In this document: piece by piece, positions 1 to 8,082 of the stretch
How the letters are laid out: every line of letters begins with the position of its first letter
Numbering within the stretch: the stretch's first letter is position 1
From: an uncultured Fretibacterium sp.
GTDB taxonomy: Bacteria; Synergistota; Synergistia; Synergistales; Aminobacteriaceae
DNA: 25,413 bases
Assembly: GCF_938030725.1 (NCBI RefSeq)
Contig: NZ_CALHIQ010000155.1
Coordinates: forward strand, 1 to 25,413
Direction of reading: 5' to 3'
Notes under the pieces: generated by a model
Told to the model about the DNA's origin: nothing
Database searches by the model: none
What the model saw: the letters and a program-made list of their open reading frames with translations, nothing else
Program-made: the position numbers and the translations under genes

Positions 1-379
1 TGAAAATCCCCTCCAAATTGGCTTCGTAGCGCATAAAACTCTCGATGCCCGAAACGGGGGCCCGGCGCCGGATGAAGTAGGGGAACTCAAAACGAATCGA
101 GGCCTCGGGGGCGTCCAGCCTGTCGCACAAGCGCTTCGTGACGGCCTCCAGCGTGGTGGGGGATATCCTGCCGCAACAGTCCTCAAGGGCCTCGATAAAG
201 CGGCTCATGTGCGTCCCCCGGTACTGATGGGGCAGGAGAACGCTCATGGAAACGGAGGCCACCGTGGGCTGCGTCTTATCCTGCCGGGACATGACGACGA
301 TGGGGTAGCGGACGCTGCTCACTCCCACCCGGTCGATCTGGATCTCCCGTAGGTCGGCTTCCATCTGGACGTCCTTCAT
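1..379 (-). CDS. folE2: GTP cyclohydrolase I, FolE2/MptA type (partial, N-terminal part)
   Basis: FolE2 converts GTP to 7,8-dihydroneopterin triphosphate, the entry step for folate and for queuosine/preQ0. I translated this edge gene by hand: about 126 codons are present and the reading frame runs off the left edge, so the C-terminal half is missing. Family hallmarks visible are the DVQ near the N terminus, the IDRVGVSSVRYPIVV segment (about residues 14-28), the LPHQYRGTHMSRF segment near residue 50, and RRAPVSGIESFMRYEA near the cut. Its ATG (379-377) overlaps the stop codon of queD in an ATGA arrangement, so translation is probably coupled. The pairing fits its role, because QueD uses the FolE product. 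The family is recognised with confidence; metal ligands in the missing part cannot be checked. Confidence 0.9.
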   Translation of the reverse strand, partial: MKDVQMEADLREIQIDRVGVSSVRYPIVVMSRQDKTQPTVASVSMSVLLPHQYRGTHMSRFIEALEDCCGRISPTTLEAVTKRLCDRLDAPEASIRFEFPYFIRRRAPVSGIESFMRYEANLEGIF

Positions 380-774
380 GAGCGTCCCTCCCCTCCCCTT
401 TCCTCCGTCAGAACGGGGTCGGAGGCCCTCAGGACGACGCCGTTTGACGCGGTCTCCCAGACCCGCACTTCAAAGAGGCGGCAGTTCGGGCGCCTAAGGA
501 GCGCCTCGACCCGCTTCCAGGTCCACAGGGCGATGTTCTCGGCCGTCGGCTGAGGGATGGTGTCGTTGAGGTAACTGTGGTCCAGAACCTCGATCACCCG
601 CTCCTTGACGATGGAGGAGAGCTCGCAGAAATCCATGATCATCCCCTCGTCGTCCGGCGTCCCCTCAAGGAGCACGGCAAGGCGATACGTGTGGCCGTGC
701 AGCCGTTCGCACTTCCCATGATACCGCACAAGATTGTGAGCCGCCTCGAATTTAAACTCCTTGCGAAGCAACAT
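376..774 (-). CDS. queD: 6-carboxy-5,6,7,8-tetrahydropterin synthase (QueD/PTPS family)
   Basis: QueD turns dihydroneopterin triphosphate into 6-carboxytetrahydropterin, an early step to preQ0 and queuosine-modified tRNA. The 132-residue product has the usual length. Zinc ligands are H13 (FEAAHNL), H26 and H28 (LHGH); the catalytic cysteine is C22 (KCERLHGH). The DH pair at 65-66, the PTAEN motif at 76-80 and E107 (WETASN) complete the active site. A GGAGGAG sequence lies about 7-13 bases ahead of the ATG. The gene is first in a two-gene unit with folE2, overlapping by four bases. A folate-pathway PTPS-III role is less likely because the cysteine context is QueD-like, but substrate cannot be proved from sequence. 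Confidence 0.92.
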   Translation of the reverse strand: MLLRKEFKFEAAHNLVRYHGKCERLHGHTYRLAVLLEGTPDDEGMIMDFCELSSIVKERVIEVLDHSYLNDTIPQPTAENIALWTWKRVEALLRRPNCRLFEVRVWETASNGVVLRASDPVLTEERGGEGRS

Positions 775-882
775 GATCCTATTCTCCTCCGCCCCAGGTC
801 CCTGCCGACCTGTCTTTCGCCATAAAGCCGTTACAAGGACAAAACCAGGGAGAGCTTGAAGGGCCTGCTCTCCTTGTGCATC

Positions 883-888
883 ATTATA
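883..888 (-). promoter_or_regulatory. Candidate -10 element for queD-folE2
   Basis: A perfect TATAAT on the minus strand, in the non-coding gap between the acyltransferase stop and queD and about 110 bases ahead of the queD start. I see no good TTGACA at 16-18 bases upstream. A TG directly abuts the hexamer but is one base out of the extended -10 register. Confidence 0.4.
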
Positions 889-946
889 CAGGACCTTCGC
901 AGCAGTCGCTGGCCTTCACGCCGACCGGCCGCAAAGAGGCCGAACG

Positions 947-1813
947 TCAACGCCTTTTCCACCGGTCGTGCAACCAAAACCACAGTTCGGGCTGTGGGGC
1001 AATGATCGCTTCGAGGGCGCGGTTGATTGCGAGAGTTCCTCCCTCGATCCGCTCCGACCGGCTCCCCTGGCCGGGTATCGAGAGGGGGGGGAAGAAACGC
1101 ACGCTGTGCTCAAAGGGTCCCTGACGGTAGATGCTGAGGGGGAGGATAGGGACCGACGCCAGCATGGCGAGGATCGCAGGTCCCGGAGAGTTGGTGCATT
1201 CGTGTCCCATGAAGGGCAGCGTCAGGGCACCCTCAAGCCACGAGACGTCCGCCAGGATCGCGATGTGGTCACCGGACCTCAACCTGTGCGCCATCTCAAG
1301 GACGGACATCGCCTTCGGCAGGACGGAGATGCCGACCTTCTCCCGAAACTCCCTCAGAACCCCGGACAGGTCGCGGTCGTGGAGCTCCTGAAAGACCGCA
1401 TAAAGCGGCCGCCCTTTCGCCCGGAGGACCTGAGCACACCACGCCCCCAGGAGCTCCCAGTTTCCAAAGTGCCCCGCCAGGAAAATAGCGCCCTGTCTCC
1501 CGTCGGTCACTTCGTCCAGAAAGGAGCGCCCTTCGACGCCGGATATCCACGAGGACGCCTGAGCTGGGTCTCGCTGCAGGGCCAGGACCTCGGTGACGGT
1601 CCAAGCCAGGTTTTGATAGACCCGATCCCTGAAGGCCCTGCGCCAAGCCGCGTCCCTATCGGGCCAGACGAGGCGCAGGTTGGCGTCGATCCTCTCACGG
1701 CGCGGCTGAGCGAGCTTCAGGAGTCCGTAGAGGAACCGCTGAACCATCCGTCCGCGCCATCCGACGTCGGTGAAGGACTGAAAGGCTCTGACCGCGCACG
1801 CCGCAGCGCTCAT
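947..1813 (-). CDS. Lipid A biosynthesis acyltransferase, LpxL/HtrB-like
   Basis: A member of the lysophospholipid/lauroyl acyltransferase family that transfers an acyl chain to a lipid A precursor at the inner membrane. The chosen start gives 288 residues, normal for the family. The HX4(D/E) catalytic motif is H115-F-G-N-W-E120 (AGHFGNWEL). ILADVSW near residue 188 and LPFMG at 199-203 match the conserved region, although the usual Gln after the Asp is Val here. The C-terminal PELWFWLHDRWKRR is the typical end. The ATG at 1813 overlaps the stop of the upstream glycosyltransferase-like gene (ATGA); a longer frame exists but would overlap that gene by 61 bases. An acyltransferase acting on another glycolipid, such as a PIM-like lipid, is the main alternative. 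Confidence 0.85.
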   Translation of the reverse strand: MSAAACAVRAFQSFTDVGWRGRMVQRFLYGLLKLAQPRRERIDANLRLVWPDRDAAWRRAFRDRVYQNLAWTVTEVLALQRDPAQASSWISGVEGRSFLDEVTDGRQGAIFLAGHFGNWELLGAWCAQVLRAKGRPLYAVFQELHDRDLSGVLREFREKVGISVLPKAMSVLEMAHRLRSGDHIAILADVSWLEGALTLPFMGHECTNSPGPAILAMLASVPILPLSIYRQGPFEHSVRFFPPLSIPGQGSRSERIEGGTLAINRALEAIIAPQPELWFWLHDRWKRR

Positions 1814-2655
1814 GGGAGAACCGGCCCTCCCATGGCGCTGGAGTAAAGGGCGACCAGGGAATCCGCACACCGCTCAGGGGAACAGCGCGCCTTGATGAAG
1901 TGCCGCGCGGAAACGGCTGCAGCCCTCCCCCGCTCCGAGAGGGCCGCTTCCAACGTGAATCTCCAAGCCTCCTCCGTGTCCTCTGCCGCGCGGATATACC
2001 CCTCGTTTCCCAGAAGGGCGTTCAGGTACGGGGACTCGATCGCCGCGGCGACCAGTCCCTGCATGGTGAGGAAGGCCGCTCTCAGCGCGTCAAACCCCTC
2101 AGGCCCTGCGATGAAGACGCCGCTTTGCGCCGTGAGGGCATCCGGGGCGAGGTCGTCCGCGTTGAGCACCGGGAGCTCGTTGCCGCTCAAAGCCCCCTTG
2201 AGGCCCTGGAAAGCGGCACCTCCCAGGCACACGACGGGCAGAGGACCCTCCTCGTCCACGCCGGAGATGCGAAAATCGAAGGCGGGCAGGATCAGCGCTT
2301 CACCGTCCCTTGCCCGGTCCGGGAAGACGCGCGAGGGATATCCGCACCAGGACGCTTTCTCCTCGAAGGACGTGTGGACCGCGCGCGAGCGCAGCCGGAC
2401 GATCCGCCACCACGCTGGGGCGTCCCCCCAGAGGTGCCAGAGCGCCCGTCCGGAGAAGGCGATGCGGCTGGCGCGTTCAAGGCCGGTCAGGGCGCTCCAG
2501 GCGAAGACATCCCGCGCGTCGATCCCGGCGACGCTCCCATCGACGTAAAGGGAGAGGGGGAGCCCCCGCGACCTCAGCGACTCCGCCATGCGGCCGATCA
2601 GCGCTCGCCGCCAGGCATCCACCGTTTTTGAAACGTACCAGACACAGGGGATCAT
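1810..2655 (-). CDS. Glycosyltransferase-like protein (divergent GT-B fold), envelope-associated
   Basis: A 281-residue protein that I recognise only weakly. The layout recalls a short GT4 glycosyltransferase: a histidine-bearing segment LWHLWGDAP at 72-80, RAVHTSFEEKASWCGYPSRV at 91-110 resembling the acceptor-domain linker, LGGAAFQGLKGAL at 144-156, and a C-terminal helix pair ending SPERCADSLVALYSS. The EX7E catalytic pair is not clearly present, so activity is uncertain. I chose the ATG at 2655 because GGAGGAG lies at ideal spacing; longer frames start at 2661 with no spacer or at 2703. It is translationally coupled to the acyltransferase, which suggests a job in lipopolysaccharide or another glycolipid. 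The substrate is unknown. Confidence 0.5.
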   Translation of the reverse strand: MIPCVWYVSKTVDAWRRALIGRMAESLRSRGLPLSLYVDGSVAGIDARDVFAWSALTGLERASRIAFSGRALWHLWGDAPAWWRIVRLRSRAVHTSFEEKASWCGYPSRVFPDRARDGEALILPAFDFRISGVDEEGPLPVVCLGGAAFQGLKGALSGNELPVLNADDLAPDALTAQSGVFIAGPEGFDALRAAFLTMQGLVAAAIESPYLNALLGNEGYIRAAEDTEEAWRFTLEAALSERGRAAAVSARHFIKARCSPERCADSLVALYSSAMGGPVLP

Positions 2656-2797
2656 CCGCATCTCCTCCGGACAAAACGATTCAGGAAACGCCGACTCATT
2701 CACGGAACCCGTTGAACAGCCTAACGACCATCAAACGGAGGGATCCGACAGCGCTTCCTGAAAACAAAACTCATAAGGCGAATAGCACCCTGCCGCG

Positions 2798-4081
2798 TCA
2801 GCGGACGACCGAGAGCACGTAGAACTTCTTGCGTCCGACGCGCACGAAGAGGTAGCGCCCTAAGTGCAGCTGGTCGGCGTCGATGGAGGCTCCCTCGTCC
2901 GCTACGCGCACACCGTTGATCGAAACGCCGCCCTGTCGCACGGCGCGTTTGGCCTCTCCCCTGCTGGCGCAGGCGGTGCAGGTTGTGAGGATGTCCAGGA
3001 CCCCGGCGGGCATGGAGAGCTTCGCCTCAGTGCAGGGCGCCTCGCGCTGCAGCGCCAGGCAAGTTTCCTCGGACAGGTTCGAGAGGTCCACGTCCGGGTC
3101 GAACAAAATGGCGCTGACCTTCGCGACGCTCTCCGCGGCTGCAGCGCCGTGCACCCTCTGAGTGACCTCCGCCGCCAGGCGATGCTGGGCCGTACGGCGC
3201 TCGGGGTGGGCGGCGTGCTCCTCCATCAGCAGACGAACCTCCTCCAGGGGCAGGAACGTGTAGAGCTTCAGCAGCCGTTCCACGTCCCGGTCGTCCACGT
3301 TCACCCAGAACTGATAAAACTGGTAGGGCGACGTGCGCTCCGCGTCGAGCCACACCGCTCCCGCTTCCGTCTTGCCGAACTTCGTGCCCGCCGACGTGAG
3401 CAAGAGGGGCTGCGTCAGGCCGAAGGCCTCGCCGCCGCTCGTCTTTCGGATGTACTCCGTCCCCGCCAGCAGGTTCCCCTGCTGGTCGTTTCCCCCCATC
3501 TGCAGCTTGCAGCCGTAGTGATCGTGGAGGTGCTTGAAGTCGATGGCCTGCAGGAGCACGTAGGAGAACTCCGTGTAGGATATCCCCTTCTCCGGGTCCT
3601 CAAGCCGGCTCTTGATGTACTCCCGGGCGATGAGGTTGTTGACGGAGAAGTACTTCCCCACGTCGTGTAGGACGTCGAGGAACGTCATCTTGGAGAGCCA
3701 GTCGTAGTTGTTCAGGAGAAGCGCCGAGTTCTTCCCGCAGTCGAAGTCGAGGAAGTGCGCCAGCTGCTTGCGCACCCCCTCGACGTTCCTCTGGACGGCC
3801 TCCAGCGTGATCAGGTTGCGCTCCTTGCTCTTGCCCGACGGGTCGCCGATCAGGCCGGTCCCGCCTCCAGCGAGGGCGATGGGCCGATGCCCCGCCCGCT
3901 GAAGCCATCCCAGCGCCATCAGGGGGATGAGGTGTCCCACGTGCAGGCTGTCCGCCGTCGGGTCAAACCCTACGTACGCCGTGACCATCTCGGACTCCAT
4001 GACCTCCCGCAGGCGATCCTCCGAGGTGCACCACTCGAAGTACCCGCGCGCCTTCAACACGTCAAAAGCGTTGCATGACAT
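2798..4081 (-). CDS. tyrS: Tyrosine--tRNA ligase
   Basis: Class I aminoacyl-tRNA synthetase that charges tRNA-Tyr in the cytosol. The 427-residue product has the bacterial TyrS length. The HIGH-type motif is HVGH at 47-50 (DSLHVGHL), the KMSKS-type motif is KFGKT at 234-238, and the tyrosine pocket segment QMGGNDQQGN lies at 194-203. An S4-type RNA-binding domain fills about 360-427 (GEAKRAVRQGGVSINGVRV). The ATG at 4081 gives the usual N terminus; a GTG at 4129 would add 16 unconserved residues and has no ribosome binding site. It sits alone between a strong terminator upstream and a 142-base gap downstream, so it is probably monocistronic. Confidence 0.96.
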   Translation of the reverse strand: MSCNAFDVLKARGYFEWCTSEDRLREVMESEMVTAYVGFDPTADSLHVGHLIPLMALGWLQRAGHRPIALAGGGTGLIGDPSGKSKERNLITLEAVQRNVEGVRKQLAHFLDFDCGKNSALLLNNYDWLSKMTFLDVLHDVGKYFSVNNLIAREYIKSRLEDPEKGISYTEFSYVLLQAIDFKHLHDHYGCKLQMGGNDQQGNLLAGTEYIRKTSGGEAFGLTQPLLLTSAGTKFGKTEAGAVWLDAERTSPYQFYQFWVNVDDRDVERLLKLYTFLPLEEVRLLMEEHAAHPERRTAQHRLAAEVTQRVHGAAAAESVAKVSAILFDPDVDLSNLSEETCLALQREAPCTEAKLSMPAGVLDILTTCTACASRGEAKRAVRQGGVSINGVRVADEGASIDADQLHLGRYLFVRVGRKKFYVLSVVR

Positions 4082-4175
4082 CAAACCCGCCCTCTCATCC
4101 TCAAGACGTAAAAACCTTATGAGGCCCACGCCGCGACGAAATGCGCGCAGGCCCCTCAGGCTGATGCTCCTTTTT

Positions 4176-4181
4176 ATTATA
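4176..4181 (-). promoter_or_regulatory. Candidate -10 element for tyrS
   Basis: TATAAT on the minus strand in an AT-rich patch between the upstream terminator and tyrS, about 95 bases ahead of the chosen start. No recognisable -35 hexamer lies at the right distance; that position falls in the terminator stem. Its placement just after a terminator supports a real promoter. Confidence 0.45.
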
Positions 4182-4190
4182 AAACATAAA

Positions 4191-4224
4191 CGAAAAAAGT
4201 GGCGGCGTTCGGAGGAACGCCGCC
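4191..4224 (-). terminator. Rho-independent terminator after the beta-CASP gene
   Basis: On the minus strand a perfect 10-base-pair GC-rich stem (GGCGGCGTTC paired with GAACGCCGCC, 4-base loop, 4201-4224) is followed after two bases by six T residues. It lies about 55 bases past the beta-CASP gene stop and ends the HD/two-component/beta-CASP transcript. Confidence 0.9.
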
Positions 4225-4278
4225 CGGTGCCGCGCCGGACCGGCTCGATCGCCGGTAAAACAGGGGGACGCCCCCCCT

Positions 4279-5868
4279 TCAGGAAGCGCCCTTCATCCTG
4301 TGAGCCGCCATCTCAAGCAGGGCGCGGGACGCGGCCAGGTAGTGCATCGCTTCCTCCGAGTCGCTGAGGGCATCGGGGCTGCGCCGCAGCTGCTCCACGA
4401 GAAGCGCAAGGTCGTCGATAGCGTGCAGCGTCCTCTCGGCAGCAGGTTTGGCCGAGGGCTGTGCCACCTTCCGCGCCAGGGCGTTCGGCTCAAGGGAGAA
4501 CTCCTGCCTCAGGCCGGGGACGATGGCGCGCCGCCCCGCCTCCTGCAGGGAAACGGAAAGGGCACGAGAGGACTTCACCTCGCCGTGAGTCACGAAGAAG
4601 AGCGGGTTCGTCCTGAAGTTGCCGGCCCAGGCCAGGAGGTCGTCGCGGTCCGCGTGCGCGGAGAAGCCTCCAATGGTGTGGACCCTGGCCCGCACGGCGA
4701 CGTCCTCCCCACCGATGCGCACCTGGGGCTCCCCATCCACGATGCGGCGGCCCAGCGTGCCATAGGCCTGGTACCCGACGAAGATGATGTGGTTTTTAGG
4801 GTTCCAGGCGCTGTGCTTGATGTGGTGGATGATGCGCCCGCCCGAACACATCCCGCTGCCCGCGATCACGATGCAAAAGGGGACGTTGTTGATGCTCCGG
4901 GACTCGTCCGGGGTGGAAACGCTCCGAAAGCCCTTGGGGGCGAAGACGTCCACCCCGGAGGCCGCGTACCGTTGCACCTCGTCGGACAGGGTCCCGACGT
5001 GGGACCGGTAGAGGTCCGTCGCCCGCACTCCCATGGGGGAGTCCAGGAAGATGGGGACCTCTGGCAACAGCCCCTCGATCTGCATCAGGGAGAGCTCGAA
5101 GAGGATCCGCTGCGCGCGATCGACGACGAAGCTGGGGATCAGCACCTTGCCCCTGTCCCTGAGCGCCGTCAGAACGGCCTCGCGGAACTCCGACCGAGAT
5201 GCCTGGTCGTCCTTGTGGAGGCGGTCGCCGTAGGTGGATTCGATCAGGACGTAATCCGCCTCTCTAAAGACGGAGGGCGTGCCGTCGATGGCCGCCCGCT
5301 GCTGTCCCAGGTCCCCGCTGAAGACGACGCGCGCGGACTTCCCCTCCTCGCTCAGGTCCAGCAGGATGGACGAACTGCCCAGGATGTGCCCCGCGTCCCT
5401 GAAGGTGGCGGAAACTCCGGGAAGCACCTCCAGCGTTTCCTCCCACTCCAGCGGCCGCAGGCACTTCAAAGCCGCCTCCGCCTCGCCCTCCCCGTAGAGG
5501 GGAAGGACGGCGGGCAGCCCGCGGCGCAGGGCCTTGCGGGTCTTCCACTCCGCCTCCTCCGCCATCAGGCGCGCCGAGTCGTGCCACAGGATGTCCACCA
5601 GTTGAGCCGTAGCGCCGGTGGTGTAGATCGGCCCCTTGAAGCCGTTCTTCACCAGCCAGGGGATGCGCCCGGAGTGGTCCATGTGCGCGTGGGTCAGGAG
5701 GATCGCCTCGACCTCCCCCGGTGCGACGGGGAGGGGTTCCGCGTTCTTGAGGTCCTCGTCCTCCCCCTGATAGATGCCGCAGTCCACAAGGATGCGACGG
5801 CCGGCGACCTCAAGGCAATAGCACGATCCTGTCACCTCGCCGGCCGCACCCCAAAAGCTGATGTTCAA
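4279..5868 (-). CDS. Beta-CASP metallo-beta-lactamase-fold protein, probable ribonuclease (YsnA/CPSF-like)
   Basis: A 529-residue metallo-beta-lactamase protein with an inserted beta-CASP domain, a family that processes or degrades RNA using two zinc ions. Motif 2 is HAHMDHSG at 60-67, motif 3 is H161 (DAGHILGS), motif 4 is D186 (SGDLG). The beta-CASP motifs are DST-like ESTYGD at 210-215, GYQAYGTLGRRI at 365-376, SAHAD at 403-407 and H428 (THGE). The last 60 residues form an extra helical tail. The start is a TTG at 5868 with GGGGG eight bases ahead, 12 bases past the kinase stop. It closes the transcript of a two-component system, which is unusual company for an RNase. RNA is the likely substrate, not DNA, but this is inferred from the family. 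Confidence 0.87.
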   Translation of the reverse strand: MNISFWGAAGEVTGSCYCLEVAGRRILVDCGIYQGEDEDLKNAEPLPVAPGEVEAILLTHAHMDHSGRIPWLVKNGFKGPIYTTGATAQLVDILWHDSARLMAEEAEWKTRKALRRGLPAVLPLYGEGEAEAALKCLRPLEWEETLEVLPGVSATFRDAGHILGSSSILLDLSEEGKSARVVFSGDLGQQRAAIDGTPSVFREADYVLIESTYGDRLHKDDQASRSEFREAVLTALRDRGKVLIPSFVVDRAQRILFELSLMQIEGLLPEVPIFLDSPMGVRATDLYRSHVGTLSDEVQRYAASGVDVFAPKGFRSVSTPDESRSINNVPFCIVIAGSGMCSGGRIIHHIKHSAWNPKNHIIFVGYQAYGTLGRRIVDGEPQVRIGGEDVAVRARVHTIGGFSAHADRDDLLAWAGNFRTNPLFFVTHGEVKSSRALSVSLQEAGRRAIVPGLRQEFSLEPNALARKVAQPSAKPAAERTLHAIDDLALLVEQLRRSPDALSDSEEAMHYLAASRALLEMAAHRMKGAS

Positions 5869-5880
5869 TGGGATTCCCCC

Positions 5881-7338
5881 TTAGTCGTCCGCCCCCCTGA
5901 TGGGGCTGGCCCCGATCTTCTCGTCGTTTCCGCCCTCCGCCCCCTCCGCGTTCAGGGCTACGCTCAGGGGCAGAGCGGCGAGGATTCGGGTCCCTTTCCC
6001 CGGCTCCGAGGTCACCTGGAGGCTGCCCCCCATCAGGGACATCCGCTCCGTCATGTTGGCCAGGCCGCGATGCCCCTGAAGGCGCAGGGTTTCGTGATCG
6101 ACGCGGGCGTCGAAGCCCTCTCCGTTGTCCCGAATGTCGAGGAAGAGTTTTCCGCTCTCGGCGTGGACCTGCGCGTGGACCTCCGTCGCGCCCCCGTGCC
6201 GCACGGCGTTGGAGATCGCCTCCTGGAAGATGCGCATGAAGGAGAGGGTCGTTTCCGGCCCTACGTCCAGGTCGTCTTCGACGTCCACTCCCACCTGAAC
6301 GTCGTAGTTCTGCGACTGGCGCTCCGCAAGCTCCGTGAGGGTCCTCGCCAGCCCCAGGTCCATCCAGGGCGGGGCCAGCTCGTCGCAGAGGCTGCGCAGC
6401 TCGCGCACGACCGTCTTGGCCAAAGATTCCGTCCTCTTGATGCGGGGCTGCGGGGCGTCGTCCTCCAACAGCATGTGGATCTGCTGAAGGAGGGCGGTGA
6501 TGTCCTGAAGCGGGCCGTCGTGGATCTCGCGGGCCATGTCCAGCCGCTCCTTCTCCTGCACTCTGACGATGTCGCGAACGTAGCGATTGCGGAGGTTGTC
6601 CCTCTCCACCGCTGCCTTGGAGAAGCGCATCAGGGCGCGGTGGACGCTCTCGATCTCCCTGACGGCGCCGCGCTCCAGCTCCGGGGAGATGCTCTTCCCC
6701 AGGCTCAGGCTGTCGATCTCCGCCACCAGAGATTGGAGGGGCAGCACCAACCGGCTCCACAGGAGGCGAATGGCCCAGAAGCTCCCCAGCGTCATCAGGA
6801 CGATGAGCGCGGGCCACATGCGAACGACCCTCACCAGACCGCCCAGGAGCTGATCCCAGGAAACGGCGGCAACGACGAGCCCGTCTCCCTTACTGAGGGG
6901 GTAGATCGCAAGGGTGTACTGAGCCCCCTGTTTGTCCGTCACCCGCGTCGCCGTCCCGATGGGAAGGTCGTTACGCCAGATGGCCGCAATGTTCATCGCC
7001 CCCGGAGAGGCCGTGATGACCTTTCCGTCCAGGCTGAGGAGCGCCACCCATCCGGGGATCGAGGGGCCCCAGGAGAAGAAGGGATAGCGCGAGGCGTCGC
7101 CCATCAGGCTGTAGGGAAAGGACCAGGTCCGCGCGTCCGAACTCAGATGGTAGGCCATGTTCTCGGCCAGGTCCTGAACGTAGGAGCGGACCGCGGCCTC
7201 CATGGCCCTCTCCTGGCTCACCATCCCCAGCACGGCCACGAGGACCACCGCGATGGAGGGAAGGAGCAGCGCGCACAGGAGAAAGGCGAGGAAGTGGTGC
7301 TTCGTCCCACGGAATCGGGCGAACCTCTCCCTCAGCAT
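5881..7338 (-). CDS. Membrane sensor histidine kinase, NarL/LuxR-type (HisKA_3)
   Basis: A 485-residue inner-membrane kinase. Membrane segments are at about 17-40 and 176-197, enclosing an extracytoplasmic sensor region of about 135 residues that I cannot assign. A HAMP-like linker (about 195-247) leads to the HisKA_3 dimerisation helix with phospho-acceptor H273 (REIHDGPLQD). The ATPase domain has an N box at 373-382 (N377), DNGEGFD at 404-410, a GHRGLANM G2 box at 422-429 and GKGT at 447-450. It follows its response regulator by 18 bases. The signal sensed is unknown; no PAS domain is evident. Pairing with the adjacent NarL-type regulator is strongly supported by domain type and gene order. 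Confidence 0.92.
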   Translation of the reverse strand: MLRERFARFRGTKHHFLAFLLCALLLPSIAVVLVAVLGMVSQERAMEAAVRSYVQDLAENMAYHLSSDARTWSFPYSLMGDASRYPFFSWGPSIPGWVALLSLDGKVITASPGAMNIAAIWRNDLPIGTATRVTDKQGAQYTLAIYPLSKGDGLVVAAVSWDQLLGGLVRVVRMWPALIVLMTLGSFWAIRLLWSRLVLPLQSLVAEIDSLSLGKSISPELERGAVREIESVHRALMRFSKAAVERDNLRNRYVRDIVRVQEKERLDMAREIHDGPLQDITALLQQIHMLLEDDAPQPRIKRTESLAKTVVRELRSLCDELAPPWMDLGLARTLTELAERQSQNYDVQVGVDVEDDLDVGPETTLSFMRIFQEAISNAVRHGGATEVHAQVHAESGKLFLDIRDNGEGFDARVDHETLRLQGHRGLANMTERMSLMGGSLQVTSEPGKGTRILAALPLSVALNAEGAEGGNDEKIGASPIRGADD

Positions 7339-7356
7339 GGCAGAACCCGTACGCCG

Positions 7357-8004
7357 CTATTCCTCGTCATCCGCTAAAAGCTCCTCCAGGGTGACCACCC
7401 CGTACTTCAGGGCCAGGAGCAGCGCCTCCGTCTTGTTCTTGGACCCCAGCTTGTCGTAGATCGAGGCCAGGTGCGTCTGCACGGTGCGTTCGCTGATGAA
7501 GAGGCGCTTGGCCACCTCCTTGCTGGAAAGCCCCTTTGCCGCAAGGAGCAGGACCTCCCTCTCGCGCGCGGAGAGCTGTTCCGGAATGAAGTCGCGCTCC
7601 CCCATCACCGAGGCCACCTCTGGGTCGAGGTAGAGGCCGCCCTTGGACACGGTGTTGATCGCGGCGGTGAGCTCCCGCGGGCTCACCGTCTTCAGCACGA
7701 AGCCGCGGGCGCCGGCGCGAAGCGAGGCCATGACGTACTGCTGCGCATCGTAGGAGGTCAGCATGATTGTCGCGGTGGCCAGCCCCGCAGTCTTCACCCT
7801 CTGGGCGACGGAAACGCCGTCCAGCCCCGGCATCCGGATGTCGAGGAGCGCGACGTCGGGCTTCAGCTCCTGAATCAGGTCCCAGGCCTTCACGCCGTCC
7901 TCCGCCTCCGCCACGAGTGAAAAGGAGCTCTCCCGTCGAAGGAACTCCGCAATCCCCGCACGGGTCAGGGGGTGATCGTCTGCCAGCAAAATTTTGATCG
8001 TCAT
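7357..8004 (-). CDS. NarL/FixJ-family response regulator
   Basis: A 215-residue DNA-binding regulator. The receiver domain has acidic residues D9 and D10, phospho-acceptor D55 (ALLDIRMPG), T83 and K105 (VLKT). A LuxR-type helix-turn-helix occupies about 143-205 (LSAREREVLLLAAKG, then SSKEVAKRLFISERTVQTH). GGGAGAG precedes the ATG at useful spacing. It is the first gene of a regulator-kinase pair, the reverse of the order in many such pairs, and is 78 bases downstream of the HD gene, so it may have its own promoter or be read through. Targets are unknown; the neighbouring beta-CASP gene is co-transcribed, not necessarily regulated. Confidence 0.94.
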   Translation of the reverse strand: MTIKILLADDHPLTRAGIAEFLRRESSFSLVAEAEDGVKAWDLIQELKPDVALLDIRMPGLDGVSVAQRVKTAGLATATIMLTSYDAQQYVMASLRAGARGFVLKTVSPRELTAAINTVSKGGLYLDPEVASVMGERDFIPEQLSAREREVLLLAAKGLSSKEVAKRLFISERTVQTHLASIYDKLGSKNKTEALLLALKYGVVTLEELLADDEE

Positions 8005-8082
8005 AATGGATTCTTCTCTCCCGGTCTGCGCCTGGTTGTGGGCGCGTTTTGAGTTAAAAAATGATATAAAGCAGCCTCAGGC

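Noticed and set aside
4300..7377. Open frame of 1025 codons on the plus strand
   Set aside because: It lies antisense to the beta-CASP and kinase genes, both of which carry full sets of family motifs. Its translation is low-complexity (rich in R, G, V, L, D, H) with no recognisable domain. Long antisense frames are expected from the codon bias of GC-rich DNA.
8005..8082. Terminator and promoter between the HD gene and the response regulator
   Set aside because: The GCCTGAGGC sequence gives only a three-base stem and the T tract is displaced; no convincing promoter hexamers were found, so nothing is called.
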